A stretch of DNA of 11,046 nucleotides from Blautia sp. (GCA_017515945.1 JAFWDX010000255.1:1-11046); one strand, 5' to 3'; counted from the first letter of the stretch, positions 1-6,713 are shown. The notes: generated by a model not told the origin, from the sequence alone. Program-made: numbers and translations.

Positions 1-1
1 C

Positions 2-1360
2 TATGCCCTGGCCCTCATGTTCAAAGATTATCCGGGAGAGATCTACGCCGCCAGAAAGGACAGCCCGATGATCATCGGAGTGACCGGGCAGGAAACCTTT
101 GTGGCTTCTGATGTGACAGCGATGCTGAATCACACGAGGAAGGTGTATTATATCGGCAATCTTCAGGTAGCAAGGCTGAAGCCCGGCGAAGCCCATTTTT
201 ATGACCTGAACGGAGATGAGATCCACATTCCGGAGACAGAGGTGGCCTGGGAGGCAGCAGGCGCGGATAAGTCCGGCTATGAGCATTTCATGATGAAGGA
301 GATCCATGAGCAGCCTCAGGCTGTAAGAAATACAATGGAGAGTGTCCTGAAGGATGATGAGATCTCATTCAGCACGGCCGGTCTGGATGACGCCTTTCTT
401 AAGAATCTGGATTCTGTCTGCATCATTGCCTGTGGTTCAGCCTGGCATGCAGGTATGACGGCACAATATGTCATGGAAGATCTGGCACAGATTCCGGTAA
501 GGGTGGAGCTGGCGTCTGAATACAGATATCGCAGGGTTCCTGCCTTCGGGAATTCTCTCGTGATCGTGATCTCGCAGTCCGGCGAAACGGCAGACAGCCT
601 TGAGGCATTGCGTATCGCAAAGGAGAACGGAATCCCCGTGCTCGGGATCGTAAATGTAGACGGTTCTAGTATTGCCCGTGAGGCAGATTTTGTACTGTAC
701 ACGAAAGCCGGCCCGGAGATCGCGGTTGCGACGACGAAAGCGTTTTCCTCGCGGCTCATGTTGATGTATCTCTTTTCCGTTAAGCTGGCGGAGGAAAAAG
801 GAAGGATCACTCGGGATACGTACCTCTCTTATATCAGAGAACTTCAGAAGCTTCCGGATAAAATCAAGGAGCTGCTGCTGGAAAAGGAACGGATCCAGTG
901 GTTTGCCTCAAAATATGCCAACGCGAAGGACGCCTTCTTTATCGGCCGCGGGGCGGACTATGCCATAAGCATGGAGGGGAGCCTGAAGCTGAAGGAAATC
1001 ACCTATATACACAGTGAAGCCTACGCGGCAGGCGAGCTTAAGCATGGAACCATCAGTCTGATCGAAAAAAACACACCGGTGATCGGTATACTCACACAGA
1101 AAAAACTGCTGGAAAAAACCATCAGCAATATGAAGGAGTGTAAGGCCAGGGGCGCGTATCTGATCGCAATTACGGATAAAGAGAGCGAAGCAACGGGCAG
1201 CAGCATGGATTTTATGGTCAGGATTCCGGAGACGGAGGAACATTTTTCCGGGATACTTGCCGTGATTCCGCTGCAGCTTTTCGGATACTATATCAGTGTC
1301 GCCAGGGGCCTGGATGTGGATAAACCGCGGAACCTGGCGAAGAGTGTCACTGTAGAGTAA
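2..1360 (+). CDS. glmS: Glutamine--fructose-6-phosphate aminotransferase (isomerizing), 5'-partial
   Basis: GlmS makes glucosamine-6-phosphate from fructose-6-phosphate and glutamine in the cytoplasm, the first step toward UDP-GlcNAc and peptidoglycan. The frame is open from base 2, so 452 residues are visible. The family is about 600 residues long, so roughly the first 155, with the catalytic Cys of the glutaminase domain, lie outside. Visible parts are the end of the glutaminase domain (EIYAARKDSPMIIG), the first SIS domain (CGSAWHAG, SQSGETADSLEALR, GPEIAVATTKAFSS), the second SIS domain (FIGRGADYAISMEGSLKLKE, SEAYAAGELKHG) and the canonical C-terminus PRNLAKSVTVE. The internal ATG at 17 is not a start, because coding similarity continues upstream of it. 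No defect is seen. Any glmS ribozyme would lie upstream of the window. A large palindrome without a T-tract follows the stop codon. Confidence 0.97.
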   Translation, partial: YALALMFKDYPGEIYAARKDSPMIIGVTGQETFVASDVTAMLNHTRKVYYIGNLQVARLKPGEAHFYDLNGDEIHIPETEVAWEAAGADKSGYEHFMMKEIHEQPQAVRNTMESVLKDDEISFSTAGLDDAFLKNLDSVCIIACGSAWHAGMTAQYVMEDLAQIPVRVELASEYRYRRVPAFGNSLVIVISQSGETADSLEALRIAKENGIPVLGIVNVDGSSIAREADFVLYTKAGPEIAVATTKAFSSRLMLMYLFSVKLAEEKGRITRDTYLSYIRELQKLPDKIKELLLEKERIQWFASKYANAKDAFFIGRGADYAISMEGSLKLKEITYIHSEAYAAGELKHGTISLIEKNTPVIGILTQKKLLEKTISNMKECKARGAYLIAITDKESEATGSSMDFMVRIPETEEHFSGILAVIPLQLFGYYISVARGLDVDKPRNLAKSVTVE

Positions 1361-1378
1361 TATACTCGCGGAAACAAT

Positions 1379-1440
1379 TATACTAGAGGGTCTTAATACG
1401 TGGAAAGCTTTGCTTCCACGTATTAAGACGCTCTAGTATA
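1379..1440. repeat. 62-bp near-perfect palindrome downstream of glmS
   Basis: Bases 1379-1405 pair with 1414-1440 with a single mismatch (G1389/G1430), giving 26 base pairs around an 8-base loop (1406-1413). The ends read TATACTAGAG and CTCTAGTATA. No run of T follows on either strand, so it is not a standard intrinsic terminator, although so long a stem could still protect the glmS 3' end or slow polymerase. The shape fits a small palindromic mobile repeat (MITE- or REP-like). CTAG sits near both ends, as in the larger hairpin at 10209-10369. Confidence 0.8.
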
Positions 1441-1442
1441 TT

Positions 1443-1627
1443 AAGCGCCGGGTAATTGATCCGTCAGCAAATCTCATATACTGCGACATCGCAGGCGTAC
1501 CCTGGCAGGTACGTGAAGATAAAGTCGAACAGTCAGGGAATGCCGGTGGTGTGGCTTTGCAAGTGTGAAGGAGTTTGTGACGTATTTTGACGGCAGTCCG
1601 GCGGGCATGAAACGCATATATGGATGA
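1443..1627 (+). other. Possible decayed coding remnant in the glmS-glutamine synthetase gap
   Basis: This stretch between the palindrome and the glutamine synthetase gene has two open pieces that look protein-like. One frame is open from 1443 to a TGA at 1566-1568 and contains IYCDIAGVPWQVREDKVEQS. Another frame, 1568-1627, reads KEFVTYFDGSPAGMKRIYG and then stops. A single frameshift near 1566 would join them into one C-terminus. I do not recognise the family, and there is no start codon with a ribosome binding site. It could be the tail of a degraded gene left beside an inserted palindrome, or simply the 5' leader of the next gene. The call is weak. Confidence 0.25.
1481..1513 (+). promoter_or_regulatory. 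Two adjacent small hairpins upstream of the glutamine synthetase-like gene
   Basis: Bases 1481-1494 form a 6-bp stem (CTGCGA/TCGCAG) with a 2-base loop. One base later, 1496-1513 form a 6-bp stem (CGTACC/GGTACG) with the six-base loop CUGGCA. Paired hairpins with six-base loops are the usual target of ANTAR proteins, and an ANTAR gene lies in the same operon. However, the known target loops have A at position 1 and G at position 4, and only the G is present here. No T-tract terminator follows in the leader. A regulatory role is therefore only a possibility. Confidence 0.25.
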
Positions 1628-1658
1628 AAGGCAGTACAGAACAGAAAGGTCAGACAAG

Positions 1659-2828
1659 ATGAGCTATACAATTGAAGAGGTATTGAATCATATCGAGGAA
1701 GAGGACGTCCGATTTGTGCGTCTGGCATTCAGGGATGCGTTTGGCGTCCAGAAAAATATCGCGGTGATGCCGGGAGAGGTGAAGAAGGCCTTTGACATGG
1801 GGCTGTCGATCAATGCCAGAGCGATCGCCGGCTTTTCAGAAAGCCCGTATGCGTGTCTTTATCTGAAACCGGATCCGGACACACTGACGATCCTTCCGTG
1901 GCGGTCGGAAAGCGGAACGGTTCTGCGCATGTTCTGCGATGTCTGTACGCCGGATGGCGAAGTGTATGAGTCAGATACAAGGCTGATTCTGAAGAACGCC
2001 GTGGAGAAGGCAAAGAAAGCCGGGATAGAATTCCGTTTCGGCACGGAGAGCGAATTTTATTTATTTCTGAAAGATGAAAACGGAAATCCGACAAAGATCC
2101 CCTATGATCATGCAGGTTACCTCGATATCGCACCGGCTGATAAGTGCGAAAACATCCGGCGTGAAATCAACCTGACAATAGAAAAAATGGGGCTTACTCC
2201 GGAACGTTCTCATCATGAACGTGGCCCTGGGCAGAACGAGATTGACTTTCATTATGCCCGGCCTCTGAAGGCGGCCGACCAGATCACGACCTTCAAAATG
2301 GCGGTCAGAACGATCGCAGACAGGTTCGGTCTCTATGCGGATTTCTCACCGATGCCGCTGGCGGGTCAGCCAGGAAACGGATATCATATTAATCTGTATG
2401 CCGTTCGGAAGGATGGGGAAGATGTGGCTCTGCAGGCAGCCGCGGGAATCCTGGAGGTAATCCGGGACATTACCGTCTTTCTCAATCCGACAGATGATTC
2501 CTATTCAAGGCTCGGCTGCAGTACGGCGCCGGACAGGGTAAACTGGTCAAGGGAGGGGAAATCCGAGCTTATGTATATCGAATCCTTCCAGGGAAAAACG
2601 CGTGCGGAACTGAGGTCCCCTGATGCGTCGAGCAACCCATATCTGGTGTATGCGCTGCTGATCCATGCAGGACTGTCGGGAATTGAGCGTAGTCTTTCGC
2701 TCCCTGATGTGGATGGGGATCTGCTTCCGTCATCCAGGAAGGAGGCGGGGGCTGCCGCCATGAAAAGTGATTTTGTACGGCAGTTCATTCCAGGAGAGAT
2801 CCTTCGGGTTTACTGCGGCCAGCAGTAA
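1659..2828 (+). CDS. Divergent type-I glutamine synthetase homologue (389 aa)
   Basis: The fold is that of GlnA, which condenses glutamate and ammonia with ATP. The start is MSYTIEEVLN at 1659, with AAAGG about 9 bases upstream. An in-frame ATG at 1620 lacks a good site. Metal-ligand motifs are kept: FGTESEF (E130, E132), HHERGPGQNEI (E187, E194) and GNGYH (H243). The substrate-side SYSRLG (R284) and AELRSPD (E317, R319) are also kept. Two conserved blocks have changed. The flap that normally carries the ammonium-deprotonating Glu (GYEAP) reads GCSTAPD, and the RNRSxxIRIP block reads REGKSELMYIE. At 389 residues it is shorter than the usual 440 or so, mostly near the C-terminus. An ANTAR gene follows 35 bases later, probably in the same operon. 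It may be a weak or altered-substrate ligase, or a regulatory paralogue. The family call is strong; activity is uncertain. Confidence 0.9.
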   Translation: MSYTIEEVLNHIEEEDVRFVRLAFRDAFGVQKNIAVMPGEVKKAFDMGLSINARAIAGFSESPYACLYLKPDPDTLTILPWRSESGTVLRMFCDVCTPDGEVYESDTRLILKNAVEKAKKAGIEFRFGTESEFYLFLKDENGNPTKIPYDHAGYLDIAPADKCENIRREINLTIEKMGLTPERSHHERGPGQNEIDFHYARPLKAADQITTFKMAVRTIADRFGLYADFSPMPLAGQPGNGYHINLYAVRKDGEDVALQAAAGILEVIRDITVFLNPTDDSYSRLGCSTAPDRVNWSREGKSELMYIESFQGKTRAELRSPDASSNPYLVYALLIHAGLSGIERSLSLPDVDGDLLPSSRKEAGAAAMKSDFVRQFIPGEILRVYCGQQ

Positions 2829-2863
2829 GTTAACCTTCTGTTTTTTTAGAGGGGAGTGAAGAC

Positions 2864-3454
2864 ATGTCCGGAGAAGAACAGATGCAGCATTCAATACTGG
2901 CGGTTTCCGGTGAGAAAAAAATCTTTACACTTATCAGAAGATCTCTTCAGAATAATTGCGTCATGTCATTTGAATCTGCAGACAATGCAGCCGGTGCCAG
3001 AAGGAGCATACTGGAGCGCTATTATACGCTTGTGGTCATCAACTGTCCTCTTGCGGATGAATCCGGCGTGGAACTGGCCATAGATACTGCGAACCAATGC
3101 AGTGCATCGATCCTTCTGATCGTTCCGGGTGATGTGTATACAGCAACGCTGGAGCGTGTAACAGACTATGGAATCCTTGTGATCGACAAGCCTTTTCCGG
3201 TTTACCGCCTCGGCCATGCGATGCGCTTTCTCTCAGCACATCAGTCAAGACTGAAAAAGCTGGAACAGAAGGTGGAGTCGCTGAAAGATAAAATGCAGGA
3301 GATCCGGGTGGTTGATAAAGCAAAGTTCCTCCTGGTTGAACGTGAACACATGACAGAGGATGAGGCGCATCGCTATATCGGAAAACAGGCTATGAATCAT
3401 GGAGTGTCCAGGCTCAGGATTGCACAGCAGATTCTTGATGATGAACAGACATGA
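2864..3454 (+). CDS. ANTAR-domain RNA-binding regulator with degenerate receiver
   Basis: ANTAR proteins (AmiR, NasR, EutV type) bind nascent RNA hairpins and prevent transcription termination. This 196-residue protein has a receiver-like N-terminus (about 9-122), a helical linker (about 125-148, RLKKLEQKVESLKDKMQEI) and a C-terminal ANTAR helix bundle (about 140-190) with AKFLLVEREHMTEDEAHRYI followed by GKQAMNHG and AQQIL. The receiver has lost its phosphorylation chemistry. The acidic N-terminal pair is absent (ILAVSGEKK) and the acceptor Asp position is N60 in LVVINCPL, while the Lys (IDKPF, K109) remains. It should therefore respond to something other than a histidine kinase, for example a protein partner. 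The start is set by AGGGGAG at 2850-2856. It lies 35 bases after the glutamine synthetase-like gene, which suggests co-expression and a link to nitrogen. A tight hairpin (3526-3541) and a REP-like element lie downstream. Confidence 0.9.
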   Translation: MSGEEQMQHSILAVSGEKKIFTLIRRSLQNNCVMSFESADNAAGARRSILERYYTLVVINCPLADESGVELAIDTANQCSASILLIVPGDVYTATLERVTDYGILVIDKPFPVYRLGHAMRFLSAHQSRLKKLEQKVESLKDKMQEIRVVDKAKFLLVEREHMTEDEAHRYIGKQAMNHGVSRLRIAQQILDDEQT

Positions 3455-3545
3455 GACATATTTTGACCTGGAGCGCCAAAGCGCGATAGGCTACAAAATA
3501 GTCATCCTGACAGTAAGTCGTGAATTATAACCTGCGTTATAGGAG

Positions 3546-3632
3546 GAGTCAGGGGTTCAGGTGAGTCAGGGGGACAGGTTCCTCCTCACCTGAACCCCTG
3601 ACTCATGCAGGAAACTGACACACTTTGACTCA
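3546..3632. repeat. Composite REP-like inverted repeat (copy A)
   Basis: Bases 3546-3565 and 3585-3604 are perfect 20-bp inverted arms (GAGTCAGGGGTTCAGGTGAG and its complement) around a 19-base loop. Read on the minus strand, the core 3562-3584 (GAGGAACCTGTCCCC, then CTGACTCA) matches copy C at 10398-10420 at 22 of 23 bases. A further unit, TGACACACTTTGACTCA (3616-3632), repeats the TGACTCA end, so the block looks compound. The element is intergenic. Such repeats resemble those mobilised by REP-associated tyrosine transposases, but none is present in the window. Confidence 0.8.
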
Positions 3633-3659
3633 TTTTAGACAAAAATTGAAATTCTTTCC

Positions 3660-3688
3660 TTGAAAATCTGTGATAAATGCATTAAAAT
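3660..3688 (+). promoter_or_regulatory. Sigma-70/SigA-type promoter for the 5'-nucleotidase gene
   Basis: TTGAAA (3660-3665) and TAAAAT (3683-3688) are separated by 17 bases, close to the housekeeping consensus, in an AT-rich stretch that differs from the flanking coding DNA. Transcription would start near 3695, giving a leader of about 50 bases with AAAGGAGG just before the ATG at 3746. The REP-like block ends just upstream of this promoter. Confidence 0.65.
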
Positions 3689-3745
3689 ATGAGAATCAAC
3701 ACAATAAATTCTGCAAAGTTTCATAATTGAAAGGAGGCACTGTTT

Positions 3746-5674
3746 ATGAAAAAGTTACTTCCTGTACTGCTGAGCCTGGGTCTGATTTTCGCTTCTCCGG
3801 TTTTTGCGGAGGAAGTTGCCCCGGAGGAAGCGGGCGGTCTTGAAAAAGATCTCATCGTTCTGTATACCAGCGATGTGCATTGCGGCATAGATCAGCATTT
3901 CGGCTATGTCGGACTTAAGGCCGTACGGGATTCTCTGGAGGCCGCAGGCAATTATACGCTGCTGGTGGATGACGGGGATTCGATCCAGGGAGAGCCGATT
4001 GGTACGGTTACAGAGGGCGAAGCAATCATTGAGCTGATGAATGCGATTGGATATGACATCGCGATTCCGGGAAATCATGAATTCGATTATGGAATGGACC
4101 GCTTCCTGGAGCTTGCTCAGATGGCGGAATATCCTTACATCAGCTGTAACTTCAATAAAGAGGGAGAGCTTATTTTTGATCCTTATATTATCAAGGAGTT
4201 CGATGGTGTGAAGATTGCGTTTGTCGGCATTACCACGCCTGAGACCCTGTCATCTTCGACACCCAGATATTTCCAGGATGAGGACGGGAATTATATATAC
4301 GGCTTTTTCCAGGATACAACCGGTGAAGCCTTATACAGTGCTGTCCAGAGCGCCGTGGACGATGCCAGGGCAGAGGGCGTCGATTATGTTTTTGCGATGG
4401 CGCATACGGGCAACGGAGCTGAATGCGCACCCTGGACCTATGCGGACATCATTTCTCATACGACCGGGATCGATGCGTACATGGACGGTCATTCTCATGA
4501 CACGGATCAGGTAGTCATGAAAAACAAGGACGGAGAAGACGTGATCCGTACAGCCTGCGGCACAAAGCTGGAGGGTATCGGATGGGTCAAGGTGCCTGCG
4601 GATCCGGAAGAGGGACTGACGTCCGGTTTATATACGTGGAATAACACTGTTTCCGCTCCGGATCTGCTGGGCATCAGCAATGAAATGACGGATCTGGTCG
4701 ATGACGCAACCGAGGAGCTGAATGAGATGCTCGGGACAGTCGTCGCCAAAACGCCTGTAAAACTGACGATCGAGGATCCCGAAGCGCGGAGTGCAGAGGG
4801 CAAACCGATCCGGATCATCCGCAGAACGGAAACAAACCTCGGCGATCTCTGTGCGGATGCGTACCTCGATCAGTCCGGCGCCGATATTGCCTTTGTCAAT
4901 GGCGGCGGCATCCGCGTCAACATTGAGGCGGGAGATATCACCATGAATGATATCTTAAAGGTCCATCCCTATGGAAACATGATGTGCGTGATCGAAGCCA
5001 CAGGCCAGCAGATCCTGGATACACTGGAGTGGGGCGCACATGCGGTGCCGGAGGAATTCGGAGGCTTCCTGCAGACAGCCGGCCTGACCTATGAGATCCA
5101 TACCTACATCGACAGCTCCTGTGGAGAAGATGAGAATGGCATGTTCACCGGAGTCAACGGAGAATACCGTGTAAAGAACGTCATGGTAGGCGGTGAACCG
5201 CTGGAGCTTGATAAGACTTATACGGTGGCTTCCATCAATTATATGATCAAGGACTGCGGAGACGGACATACCGCCCTTAAAGACTGCCCGGTGATTCAGG
5301 ACGACGTCAAGATCGATAACCAGGTGCTTATGAACTATATCATGGATACGCTGGGCGGCGTGATCGGCGAAGAGTACGCAGAGCCATACGGCCAGGGCAG
5401 GATCGTGGCGGTCGAGGAAGCTCCTGCCGGGGAAGCGGATGCCACAGAAGCTGATGAAGCAGCTTCTGCAGAGGAAACGCCTGCCGAGGAAACGCCTGCA
5501 GAGGAAGTGAAGGCTCCTGCCGAGGAAACGCCTGCAGAGGAAGCGGAAGCGCCTGCAGAGGAGACGGCTGCAGAGGAGGCAGAAGCTCCTGCTGAGGAAG
5601 CGGAAGCATCTGCAGAGGAAACGCCTGCGGAGGAAACAGCTGCCGAGGAAACAACTGCAGAAGAAACTGCCTGA
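3746..5674 (+). CDS. Exported 5'-nucleotidase / UshA-family metallophosphatase with acidic tail
   Basis: Members hydrolyse nucleotides or related phosphoesters outside the cell to salvage phosphate and nucleosides. The 642-residue product starts with a signal peptide (MKKLLPVLLSLGLIFASPVF-A, probable cleavage after A21). The two-metal phosphatase domain follows, with SDVH (D43, H45), DDGDS (D78), GNHEFD (N110, H111), AMAHTGNG (H220) and DGHSHD (H249, H251). The C-terminal nucleotide-binding domain has NLGDLCADAY (364-373), NGGGIR (385-390), HPYGN and INYMIKDCGDGHTAL. From about residue 558 to the end it is a low-complexity tail of AEE[T/A][P/A] units with no LPxTG or membrane anchor, so the tail may act as a spacer or wall-associated segment. 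AAAGGAGG lies 8 bases before the ATG. The exact substrate cannot be read from sequence. Confidence 0.95.
   Translation: MKKLLPVLLSLGLIFASPVFAEEVAPEEAGGLEKDLIVLYTSDVHCGIDQHFGYVGLKAVRDSLEAAGNYTLLVDDGDSIQGEPIGTVTEGEAIIELMNAIGYDIAIPGNHEFDYGMDRFLELAQMAEYPYISCNFNKEGELIFDPYIIKEFDGVKIAFVGITTPETLSSSTPRYFQDEDGNYIYGFFQDTTGEALYSAVQSAVDDARAEGVDYVFAMAHTGNGAECAPWTYADIISHTTGIDAYMDGHSHDTDQVVMKNKDGEDVIRTACGTKLEGIGWVKVPADPEEGLTSGLYTWNNTVSAPDLLGISNEMTDLVDDATEELNEMLGTVVAKTPVKLTIEDPEARSAEGKPIRIIRRTETNLGDLCADAYLDQSGADIAFVNGGGIRVNIEAGDITMNDILKVHPYGNMMCVIEATGQQILDTLEWGAHAVPEEFGGFLQTAGLTYEIHTYIDSSCGEDENGMFTGVNGEYRVKNVMVGGEPLELDKTYTVASINYMIKDCGDGHTALKDCPVIQDDVKIDNQVLMNYIMDTLGGVIGEEYAEPYGQGRIVAVEEAPAGEADATEADEAASAEETPAEETPAEEVKAPAEETPAEEAEAPAEETAAEEAEAPAEEAEASAEETPAEETAAEETTAEETA
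5461..5671 (+). repeat. In-frame degenerate tandem repeat encoding the acidic tail
   Basis: Units of about 15-18 bases built on GAGGAAACGCCTGC or GAGGAAGCGGAAGC recur through this 3' part of the 5'-nucleotidase gene. They encode repeats of AEETP, AEEAEAP and AEETA. The repeats are imperfect, so they are not a simple slippage tract, but the copy number could vary between strains. The lack of stop codons on the opposite strand is a by-product of this composition. Confidence 0.75.
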
Positions 5675-5703
5675 GTGGCTGTCTAAACACATTGCGAATA
5701 ACC

Positions 5704-6606
5704 TCAGGATCGAGGCTGTTCAAGTACATGCCGCATATCCTCAGGAAGCTCTGAGACAAAATCCAGCGCCTTTCCGGTGAGCGGCTGCGTAAAACGCAGC
5801 CGATGTGCGTTGAGAGCCTGCCGGGAAATGTATTCAAAATCCGGATTGTACAGATAATCCCCGATCAGAGGATACCCGATGGATTTCATATGGATCCGGA
5901 TCTGATGGGTACGGCCCGTCTCCAGTGTAAGGGAGACGAGGCTGTGCCCGTTTTTTGTCTCCAGGACATGATAGTGTGTCACGGCCTGCTCTCCATCCGG
6001 ATCGATCGTGCGTTCCAGGATGCTGCCGGGTTTTCTTCCGAGGGGTTTGTCGATCGTGCCGGAAGAGGGCTGCGGCACTCCCCTGACGATGGCCAGGTAG
6101 TCCCTGCGGATCGCGTGGCGGACACCCATCTCTGAAAGCATGCCGGCGCTCACAAAATGCTTCGCCACAACAGTCAGCCCGGATGTATCCCGATCCAGCC
6201 GGTTGGAGCACCGAAAGACAAAGCCGGGATCCTGCCGGCAGCAGTGCCAGGTAACTGCATTGGCCAATGTATTGTCGTAGTTGCCAAAGGAAGGATGCGT
6301 GGGCATACCCGCGGGCTTGTCCACGATGAGCAGATCCTCATCCTCATAAAGGATCTTTATGGGGAGCCTGACCGGCAGGACAGTCGGCTCGTGCGTTTCC
6401 CGGATCCGGATGACCACACGGTCGCCGCTCCGGACCGGAACGTTGAAATGAGCCGGATCACCGTTTACCATGGCACAATCCGGGTATTTTTTCATTTCCA
6501 CCAGATTCTGGCGGGAGTATCCCTTGCGGCGCAGGAAGGTACTCAGCCGGCAGCTCTCCTGCGCCGGGATGATGTATGTTATTTCTCTGATCATCATATT
6601 GTTCAT
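5704..6606 (-). CDS. RluA/RluD-family pseudouridine synthase
   Basis: These enzymes isomerise specific uridines of 23S rRNA or tRNA to pseudouridine. The 300-residue product has an N-terminal S4-like RNA-binding segment (about 18-68, LSTFLRRKGYSRQNLVEMKK). The catalytic domain has ILYEDEDLLIVDKPAGMPTHP (81-105), the catalytic motif NRLDRDTSGL (Asp138), LETGRTHQIRIHM (228-240) and LNAHRLRF (265-272). Length and domain order are normal for the family. The gene is convergent with the 5'-nucleotidase gene, 29 bases apart, with no visible terminator between them. Several ATGs are possible at 6606, 6597 and 6594, but none has a clear Shine-Dalgarno. A REP-like hairpin begins two bases before the first ATG. 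The exact target uridine cannot be assigned. Confidence 0.94.
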   Translation of the reverse strand: MNNMMIREITYIIPAQESCRLSTFLRRKGYSRQNLVEMKKYPDCAMVNGDPAHFNVPVRSGDRVVIRIRETHEPTVLPVRLPIKILYEDEDLLIVDKPAGMPTHPSFGNYDNTLANAVTWHCCRQDPGFVFRCSNRLDRDTSGLTVVAKHFVSAGMLSEMGVRHAIRRDYLAIVRGVPQPSSGTIDKPLGRKPGSILERTIDPDGEQAVTHYHVLETKNGHSLVSLTLETGRTHQIRIHMKSIGYPLIGDYLYNPDFEYISRQALNAHRLRFTQPLTGKALDFVSELPEDMRHVLEQPRS

Positions 6607-6608
6607 AA

Positions 6609-6637
6609 TGAGTCACGGGGACAGGTCCCCTGACTCA
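6609..6637. repeat. REP-like inverted repeat (copy B) at the pseudouridine synthase start
   Basis: TGAGTCA (6609-6615) pairs with TGACTCA (6631-6637). After a C/C mismatch, three more G-C pairs and one G/T pair close a five-base loop (6621-6625). On the minus strand it is 29 bases long and matches copy C (10392-10420) at 26 of 29 positions. It would lie in the 5' leader of the pseudouridine synthase message, directly before the start codon. Confidence 0.8.
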
Positions 6638-6644
6638 CCCGTGC

Positions 6645-6673
6645 TTGCAAAGATGGAAAAAAGGAATTATACT
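6645..6673 (+). promoter_or_regulatory. Promoter for the transglutaminase-like gene, with an overlapping divergent -10
   Basis: TTGCAA (6645-6650) and TATACT (6668-6673) are 17 bases apart on the plus strand, and an AAAGGAGG site follows before the ATG at 6714. On the minus strand the same place reads TATAAT (6666-6671), a perfect -10, with only a weak TTGCAT about 20 bases upstream. The two divergent genes may therefore share an overlapping -10 region. Confidence 0.6.
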
Positions 6674-6713
6674 GTCCGGTAAATAATATACATGCAAAGG
6701 AGGAACGAAACAG

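Noticed and set aside
1379..1440. Intrinsic terminator call for the glmS palindrome
   Set aside because: No T-run follows the stem on either strand, and the stem is much longer than usual and AT-rich.
1433..1728. Two minus-strand ORFs (1433-1657 and 1474-1728)
   Set aside because: They have no ribosome binding site or recognisable domains, and one overlaps the start of the glutamine synthetase-like gene.
3455..3632. CRISPR-like array from the repeated TGACTCA units
   Set aside because: The units are inverted, irregularly spaced and differ in length, unlike direct repeats with uniform spacers.
4955..5692. A 245-codon minus-strand ORF rich in Cys, Arg and Phe, and a second antisense ORF at 5340-5837
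   Set aside because: They run opposite the 5'-nucleotidase repeat tail. The Glu/Ala-rich codons produce stop-free antisense frames, and the encoded proteins have no plausible domains or ribosome binding sites.
5675..5703. Terminator between the convergent 5'-nucleotidase and pseudouridine synthase genes
   Set aside because: The 29-base gap contains no stem-loop with a T-tract.
5803..6682. Plus-strand ORFs at 5803-6135, 6157-6633 and 6470-6682
   Set aside because: They are shadows of the pseudouridine synthase gene, which has all family motifs on the minus strand.
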